A stretch of 64,000 nt of DNA from an uncultured Clostridia bacterium (lineage in GTDB: Bacteria; Bacillota; Clostridia; UBA1381), in the NCBI GenBank assembly GCA_934444735.1, contig CAKSDE010000010.1, positions 49,033 to 113,032 of the forward strand, written 5' to 3'. The first letter of the stretch is position 1, and every line of letters starts with the position of its first letter. Positions 59,354-64,000 of the stretch are shown here, piece after piece. The notes beneath the pieces are model-generated. The model did no database searches. It saw nothing but the letters and a program-made list of their open reading frames with translations, and was not told where the DNA came from. The translations under genes were made by a program, and so were the position numbers.

Positions 59354-59976
59354 CCGAACGCAATAATAAGTAAACAAATTGCTGTTATGAAATACGCCGA
59401 TGTATACACATACATCAAGTATTGAATAATAGTGAGTACACCGATTATTTCCACTCTCTTCAGGCGCAAAAATAAGCAAGCAGATTGCTGTTATGAAATA
59501 CGCCGATGTATACACATACATCAAATATTGAATAATAGTGAGTACACCGATTATTTCCACTCTCTTCAGGCGCAAAAATAAACAAGCAGATTGCTGTTAT
59601 AAAGCGCGATGGTATATGCATATATGCCGAGCGGAGTATAATAGTGAGGTACACAGATTATTTCCACTCTCATTAGGCGAAAAATAAACAAGCAGATTGC
59701 TGTTATGAAATACGCCAATGTATACACATACATCAAGTATTGAATAATAGTGAAATGTACAGATTATTTCCACTCTCTTCAGGCGCAAAAATAAGCAAGC
59801 AGATTGCTGTTATGAGGCGCAACGGCATATGCATATACGTCAAGTGGTGAATAATAGTGAGTACACCGATTATTTCCACTCTCTTCAGGCGCAAAAATAA
59901 GCAAGCAGATTGCTGTTATGAGGCGCGACGGCGTATGCATATACGTCGAGCGGTGAATAATAGTGAGATGCGTAGA
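59354..59976. repeat. Family C: six tandem 106-bp repeats between pta and ackA
   Basis: The mark GCTGTTAT starts at 59383, 59487, 59593, 59699, 59806 and 59912 (within a base or two), a period of 106. Each unit has a conserved part (GCAAGCAGATTGCTGTTATG; GATTATTTCCACTCTCTTCA) and a variable hairpin: GATGTAT/ATACATC, GGTATAT/ATATGCC, or CGGCGTAT/ATACGTCG. Sequence of both arms changes together. The period is not a multiple of three, and the reading frames across it are chance. A seventh unit lies at 63895-64000. Confidence 0.9.
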
Positions 59977-60972
59977 TTATTTTTGTGCCTGGACGCAGGT
60001 AATCGCTACAACGCCTACTATATCTTCCGCTGAACAACCGCGTGATAAGTCGTTGATCGGCTTTGCTATACCTTGGGTTACAGGGCCGTATGCCTCGGCT
60101 TTTGCAAGTCTTTGAACGAGCTTGTAACCAATGTTTCCCGCATCAAGATCCGGGAATACCAAAACATTTGCTTTTCCCGCAACAGGTGAACCGGGGGCTT
60201 TTGACTCGCCGACCGACGGAACGATTGCCGCATCAAGCTGCAGCTCACCGTCAACCTTCAGTTCGGGGTTATCTCTCTTGCAGATTGCCGTTGCCTCAAC
60301 AACCTTGTCTACATCGGCGTGCTTTGCGCTGCCCTTTGTAGAGTGTGAAAGCATTGCAACAATTGCCTCCTTTTCTACCAAAAGCTCAAATGATTCCGCC
60401 GAGCAAGCCGCAATTGCCGCCAGCTTTTCGGGATCGGGGTTCTGCTCAAGACCGCTGTCTGCAAATATAAAAGTTCCATCAGCACCGTATTCACAATCCG
60501 GAACAACCATCAAAAAGAATGCTGAAACAAGCTTTACCCCCGGCTTTGTCTTTATTATCTGCAAGCTTGGGCGGAGTGTGTTGGCTGTAGAATGGCAAGC
60601 ACCCGAAACAACACCGTCTGCATCGCCCGCTTTCACCATAAGACAGGCATAATACATATAATCGCCCAAAGCTGTCTTTTTAGCCTCTTCGTATGTCAAT
60701 CCCTTTGCTTTTCTGAGTTCAACAAAAAGATTCAGATATTCTTCTGTCTTTTCATATGTAAACGGATTGATGATAGTTGCCTTTGAAATATCAAGTCCTT
60801 TTGAGTTCTCTGCAATTTCTTCCGGCGTACCGATAATGATAATATCCGCAATATCCTCTTTTAATATTGTTGCGGCAGCCTCAAAAGTTCTTCTGTCCAT
60901 AGACTCCGGAAGAACTATTTTCTTCTTATCGGCTTTTGCTCTTTCTTTGATTCTCTCAATAAAAGTACTCAT
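59977..60972 (-). CDS. pta: Phosphate acetyltransferase
   Basis: A 331-residue enzyme (short, catalytic-domain form) that turns acetyl-CoA and phosphate into acetyl phosphate. Segments: KIVLPESMDRRTFEAAATIL, GDADGVVSGACHSTANTLRP, FADSGLEQNPDPEKLAAIA, MLSHSTKGSAKH, VDGELQLDAAIVPSVGESKA and VLVFPDLDAGNIGYKLVQRL. AAGGAAGG precedes the ATG. With ackA it forms the acetate-forming pathway. Its stop codon lies at the edge of the repeat array. Confidence 0.96.
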   Translation of the reverse strand: MSTFIERIKERAKADKKKIVLPESMDRRTFEAAATILKEDIADIIIIGTPEEIAENSKGLDISKATIINPFTYEKTEEYLNLFVELRKAKGLTYEEAKKTALGDYMYYACLMVKAGDADGVVSGACHSTANTLRPSLQIIKTKPGVKLVSAFFLMVVPDCEYGADGTFIFADSGLEQNPDPEKLAAIAACSAESFELLVEKEAIVAMLSHSTKGSAKHADVDKVVEATAICKRDNPELKVDGELQLDAAIVPSVGESKAPGSPVAGKANVLVFPDLDAGNIGYKLVQRLAKAEAYGPVTQGIAKPINDLSRGCSAEDIVGVVAITCVQAQK

Positions 60973-61023
60973 TTATGAATCCCTTCCTTTGTTAAAATTA
61001 CAAATGGTATGTCCATCCTTTTT

Positions 61024-61052
61024 ATTATATACCTTTTCCCCTATATTTTCAA
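61024..61052 (-). promoter_or_regulatory. Promoter of pta
   Basis: Minus strand: TTGAAA, 17-base spacer, TATAAT; about 50 bases before the pta ATG. Confidence 0.75.
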
Positions 61053-61090
61053 GGAAAAAATTAAAAAAATAAATAATGTGCCGCCAAATA

Positions 61091-61119
61091 TTGCAAAATA
61101 CAATAAAATGTGTTAAAAT
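61091..61119 (+). promoter_or_regulatory. Promoter of ruvX
   Basis: TTGCAA, 17-base spacer, TAAAAT; about 30 bases before the ATG. Confidence 0.7.
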
Positions 61120-61147
61120 AACTTTAAAAACATGGAGGAATTACTAT

Positions 61148-61555
61148 ATGAGAATTATGGGAATAGATTACGGCGACAGGCGCATCGGTATTGCCGTAAC
61201 CGATCCTTTGGGCTTTACCGCTCAGGGTGTCGCCACGCTTACAAACAGCAAAAAAACACTTGCGGACGACTTAAAAAAGCTGCTTAATCAATACAATCCC
61301 GAAAAAATTGTACTCGGGCTTCCGAAAAATATGGACGGCTCGCTCGGTTTTCGTGCAGACGCCACATATGAATTTGCGGACTTTTTAAAAACGCTTACCG
61401 ATTCCGAAATCGTCTTTTGGGACGAGCGGCTCACAACGGTAAGCGCGGCGCATATCCTAAATCAGACCAACACGCGCGGAAAAGACAGAAAAAAAGTTAT
61501 AGACACCGTCTCCGCCTGCATTATTTTAGAAAACTATATGCAAAGTTTGCATTAA
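61148..61555 (+). CDS. ruvX: RuvX/YqgF-family Holliday junction resolvase-like nuclease
   Basis: A 135-residue RNase H-like protein. The first acidic residue is in MGIDYGDRRIGIAVTDPLG; others are in VLGLPKNMDGSLG and FWDERLTTVSA, and the end KKVIDTVSACIILENYM carries the last Asp. Family members mature 16S rRNA or cut recombination intermediates. Start is ATG 61148, with GGAGGA 8 bases upstream; the longer reading frame lacks an RBS. Confidence 0.94.
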   Translation: MRIMGIDYGDRRIGIAVTDPLGFTAQGVATLTNSKKTLADDLKKLLNQYNPEKIVLGLPKNMDGSLGFRADATYEFADFLKTLTDSEIVFWDERLTTVSAAHILNQTNTRGKDRKKVIDTVSACIILENYMQSLH

Positions 61556-61559
61556 TGTG

Positions 61560-61588
61560 TTGACTTTTCCCACAAGATATATTACAAT
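61560..61588 (+). promoter_or_regulatory. Promoter of the DUF1292 gene
   Basis: TTGACT, 17-base spacer, TACAAT. Confidence 0.7.
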
Positions 61589-61646
61589 ATATCGGTAGTG
61601 TATATTTTAAATACAAAATCAAATAATAACATACGAGGTGAAAAAC

Positions 61647-61913
61647 ATGGAAGATAATATCATTATTCTTGAGGACGATCAGGGCAATCAGATCGAATTT
61701 GCCACAATAGACGTTTTTGAATTAAACGGTGAAACATACTTCGCGCTTTTGGAGGTTTTGGAAAACGATGAATCGGACGAGGTTCTTATCATGAAGGTAG
61801 ACGGAATCGATACCGAAGATCCCGAGCTTATCATGGTTGAGGACGAGAACGAGCTCCAAGCCGCTTTTGAAGAATTTTTAAAGCGTGATGAAGAATTCAA
61901 CGAGGAAGAATAA
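61647..61913 (+). CDS. DUF1292 (YrzB-like) protein
   Basis: An 88-residue very acidic protein: MEDNIIILEDDQGNQIEFAT, YFALLEVLENDESDEVLIMK and FEEFLKRDEEFNEEE. Matches DUF1292, which in Firmicutes sits next to ruvX (yrrK-yrzB order). Function unknown. Start is ATG 61647, with GAGGTG 6 bases upstream. Confidence 0.9.
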   Translation: MEDNIIILEDDQGNQIEFATIDVFELNGETYFALLEVLENDESDEVLIMKVDGIDTEDPELIMVEDENELQAAFEEFLKRDEEFNEEE

Positions 61914-61950
61914 TTAATAATTTCGTAACAGAATTGTATTCTTTCAGTTA

Positions 61951-61979
61951 TTGCATTTTCACAAATTTTGTGGTATTAT
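61951..61979 (+). promoter_or_regulatory. Strong promoter ahead of a probable structured RNA
   Basis: TTGCAT (61951-61956), 17-base spacer, TATTAT (61974-61979). No gene begins within 400 bases, but a highly structured stretch does. Confidence 0.7.
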
Positions 61980-61985
61980 AATCAT

Positions 61986-62215
61986 GTAAGAATACTTACA
62001 ACGTAAAATTTACCCTGTGACTCGCGTGCACGGTCATTTTTTTACCAACACTTCTTATAAGGGATGTTTACTCCGTAAAGCGGCGCATATGCCTCCTTTC
62101 TTTCGGGACTGCCAGTGGACATGTAAAGTTTTCGGGAAACGACCCACCTGTTTTTACAGGTAAGAAATATGGCCTTTTCTGCACGGTTTTCGTGGGGTTT
62201 ATTTTTTTACCTAAA
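61986..62215 (+). ncRNA. Structured RNA, probably 6S-like (SsrS)
   Basis: The first 230 bases of the 487-bp gap after the DUF1292 gene look like an independent RNA. The ends pair: CCCTGTGA (62013-62020) with TCGTGGGG (62190-62197), CGTGCA (62025-62030) with TGCACG (62180-62185), and GGTCAT..TTACC (62032-62046) with GGTAAGAAATATGGCC (62159-62174). A 3'-side hairpin ACCTGT-TTTT-ACAGGT (62146-62161) competes with the last helix, as in the central-bubble hairpin of 6S RNAs. A U-run follows at 62201-62209. The long rod with an opened middle fits 6S RNA; I could not confirm this by alignment, and it has more side hairpins than usual. Confidence 0.6.
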
Positions 62216-62400
62216 AAAAAATAAAAAAATAAATATCTGTACGAGATGAGTGTTTACAAACAGGAATATCTGCTCCTGCAAATATTTATACATAAAAAGA
62301 ATTGTCAACACAATGCCTTATTATAAAAGATTGGAGAGAATATTGCGGGAGTTTTTAACGTATAAATTTATTCTAATCGGAATAGAGAGGAGGGTTCTTG

Positions 62401-62736
62401 ATGAAAGCAAAGCGCTTTATTTTATGTGTGGCAGCAGTTTTTTTGGCAGTGATTTTGATTTATTTCAATATTCAGAGAGAACATACCTTCACCCTTTCAA
62501 GCGATGAAGGTACAGTAAAATCAGAACAAATACAGCCACTTTTCGGAACTGTAAAAGTAAGCGGCGACAGCGATACAGATGTGATCTTTACCGATATTGA
62601 AACGGGAGAGCAATATATAATCGGATATATTACACATGGCATAACAGAAAAAATCAAACTCAAAAAGGACAAATGGTATAGAGTGGAAGGCAATGGCAGT
62701 CTTACACTAAACCCGGTAAATGTCCGAGTTGAATAA
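62401..62736 (+). CDS. Small exported hypothetical protein
   Basis: A 111-residue protein with an N-terminal membrane anchor or signal (KRFILCVAAVFLAVILIYF) and a small beta-rich domain (PLFGTVKVSGDSDTDVIFTD; KWYRVEGNGSLTLNPVNVRV). GAGGAGGG precedes ATG 62401; the TTG in frame before it is too close to the RBS. I do not recognise the family. It is isolated, after the structured RNA; 62216-62400 holds no gene or site that I can support. Confidence 0.65.
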   Translation: MKAKRFILCVAAVFLAVILIYFNIQREHTFTLSSDEGTVKSEQIQPLFGTVKVSGDSDTDVIFTDIETGEQYIIGYITHGITEKIKLKKDKWYRVEGNGSLTLNPVNVRVE

Positions 62737-62855
62737 TTCCGGTTTGTAGGATTAAGAACTATATTACTATCTGCAAGGAGCAGCTATATCTTGTTTTGTC
62801 GATAGACATTCACAAAAAATAACAATATACGCAAATATTTATCTCGGTCAGAGAT

Positions 62856-62892
62856 AAAAAAGGATGTAAAACTTTTTTACATCCTTTTTTTA
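62856..62892. terminator. Bidirectional terminator
   Basis: AAAAAGGATGTAAAA pairs with TTTTTTACATCCTTTTTTT between convergent genes. Confidence 0.88.
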
Positions 62893-63816
62893 TTCTGTCA
62901 GTTCATCATTATGTGTAAATACATCACTGAAATTAAACGGACCGAGAGTATCAACTGTTTTTCCCTCGAACAGGAACCGCACCGAATCTATTTCGGGCAA
63001 TTGGGTAAGGCTGTTTACAACCGAATATACCGCCAGCATACTCTTCGGATCATTCGGATCGGACAAGTTTTTATCCGTAAAGTTCTTAAATGTAACATGA
63101 CAGGTACCGTTCGTTGTTTCCACAGAAACAAGCTCTGTATCCGATGTCAGCGTCGCGCTTAACTCCTTGGTCACAGGTCCCTTTATCAGTTCATTTATAA
63201 CATAGCTTTCAATCGGGCTTGTGTCGGTTATCTTTATTGTACGTGCCTCTTTTGCCAGCTTGTTTGTATTCCTGTCGGCAAAATACAGAATTATATTTTT
63301 TGAGTCTGTCGTGTAAGTATCCGACTCGAGGTTTATATCACTGTTTGAAAGAAACCCGATTGTGCCGCCGTCCGCTGCAGCAACGGGCGCACCATCAACC
63401 GTAACCATGACATTTCCCACCTTATCTATCTGACAAAGTGTGCGCACAATCGCATAAACTGCAAGCATATTTTTTGTAACATCGTCATGCATAAATTCAT
63501 TTGTAAAATCTACGGTCAGCTGCGATTCGTTCATATTTTCCGAACGAACCTTTGTATTTTTGCTCATAATAGGCTTGAGCTTTCCGTCCGACGGACCTTT
63601 TATCAATGCGTTTAATGCAAGGTTTACCAGATCGTCCGCATTGTTATATTTTAAGCTCCTGCTCTCCGGAACTATTGATGATTCTTTCTCATTAAAAAAG
63701 TACAAATTTATATTTTTCTCAACCTCGGAGGTATTGTTCTTTGTCCAAAATCCAATAGCTGCCGCCGCTGCTATTATCAACAACGGCAAAATAACAAGTA
63801 TTATTTTTTTGTTCAT
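62890..63816 (-). CDS. GerMN-domain protein
   Basis: A 308-residue protein anchored by an N-terminal segment (MNKKIILVILPLLIIAAAAA). It holds two GerMN domains (about 36-155 and 175-300), each with the pattern LYFxxx...ALIKGPSDGKL or ELIKGPVTKEL, then an AVYAIV/AVYSVV NSLTQLPEIDSV helix. GerMN domains occur in GerM, involved in sporulation and germination, and in other envelope proteins. Start is ATG 63816, with AAAGGAG upstream; the longer reading frame extends into repeat DNA. No germination gene is adjacent. Confidence 0.85.
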   Translation of the reverse strand: MNKKIILVILPLLIIAAAAAIGFWTKNNTSEVEKNINLYFFNEKESSIVPESRSLKYNNADDLVNLALNALIKGPSDGKLKPIMSKNTKVRSENMNESQLTVDFTNEFMHDDVTKNMLAVYAIVRTLCQIDKVGNVMVTVDGAPVAAADGGTIGFLSNSDINLESDTYTTDSKNIILYFADRNTNKLAKEARTIKITDTSPIESYVINELIKGPVTKELSATLTSDTELVSVETTNGTCHVTFKNFTDKNLSDPNDPKSMLAVYSVVNSLTQLPEIDSVRFLFEGKTVDTLGPFNFSDVFTHNDELTE

Positions 63817-63894
63817 ACATTTCTCCTTTCCCGTATACTGCCATATAAATGTGTATAGGAATATAAAATACCACTTATTCATCTTCCCACTTGC

Positions 63895-64000
63895 AAAACC
63901 GGTAAATTGATTGCCGTTATGAAACGCGACGGCGTATGCATATACGTCGAGCGGTGAATAATTGTGAGGTGCGCCGATTATCACGCTCTGACTCGCAAAA
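63895..64000. repeat. Family C repeat unit at the window edge
   Basis: One 106-bp-type unit (AAATTGATTGCCGTTATG, then CGACGGCGTATGCATATACG and GATTATCACGCTCTGACTCG) like those between pta and ackA. It may continue as an array beyond the window. It lies upstream of the GerMN gene. Confidence 0.8.

Noticed and set aside
59306..59788. Open frames across the 106-bp array
   Set aside because: The unit length is not divisible by three, the frames differ between units, and no RBS is present.
59354..59976. 106-bp tandem repeats as a CRISPR array
   Set aside because: The repeats are contiguous with no unique spacers, the unit is far too long, and there are no cas genes.
62041..62075. Family A fragment near AAGGGATGTTTACTCCG
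   Set aside because: Similarity is limited to about nine bases and is better explained as part of the structured RNA.

Overview
The window looks like chromosomal DNA from a low-GC, anaerobic, Clostridia-type Firmicute. The grounds are purine-rich Shine-Dalgarno sites ahead of most genes, near-consensus sigma-A promoters (TTGACA-17-TATAAT type), a SpoVT-type regulator, a GerMN protein, [FeFe]-hydrogenase maturation (HydG), Pta-AckA acetate formation, a PPi-type phosphofructokinase and cobalamin-dependent methionine synthesis. There are no rRNA or tRNA genes, no CRISPR array, no complete prophage and no transposase gene.

Layout. 0-6 kb: an oligosaccharide ABC importer without its ATPase, an AraC regulator, and a divergent Gfo/Idh oxidoreductase plus sugar isomerase. 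6-11 kb: metF, a detached MetH reactivation domain and metH lacking that domain. 11-17 kb: PPi-phosphofructokinase, a secreted papain-like peptidase, purine nucleoside phosphorylase and small membrane proteins. 17-23.5 kb: an AraC regulator and a run of intracellular sugar genes (Gfo/Idh, isomerase, Gfo/Idh, GH29-like hydrolase, ThuA-like). 23.5-25.9 kb: a three-gene phage-structural cassette behind a LexA-box promoter. 26-28.8 kb: a lysine-type ABC importer under a lysine riboswitch. 29-37 kb: two class II aldolases, fructose-type EIIC/EIIB/EIIA, EI, HPr and a PRD regulator, all on the minus strand. 37-49 kb: spoVT, rpsT, an SSB-like gene, a two-component system, DUF genes, rarA and lepA. 49-54 kb: a hydrolase, a TM1266-type regulator, hydG, an isomerase and a YD-repeat protein gene interrupted by an in-frame TGA. 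54-61 kb: an MsmX/UgpC-like ATPase (a candidate motor for the importer at 0-2 kb), an EF-G-like GTPase, ackA, a 106-bp tandem repeat array and pta. 61-64 kb: ruvX, a DUF1292 gene, a probable structured RNA (6S-like) and a GerMN protein.

The most striking feature is a set of short intergenic repeats. Family B (36-bp and about 213-bp forms) has inverted ends, and three of five copies are bounded by perfect direct repeats of about 11-14 bp, as expected for a MITE. Its copies sit just ahead of start codons. Family A/D (about 150-260 bp, ends GGGGAT...ATCCCC) is a second set of structured repeats. Family C is a six-unit 106-bp tandem array between pta and ackA whose central hairpin is kept while its sequence changes. 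The best candidate for an undescribed system is the SOS-type phage-structural cassette at 23.5-25.9 kb.
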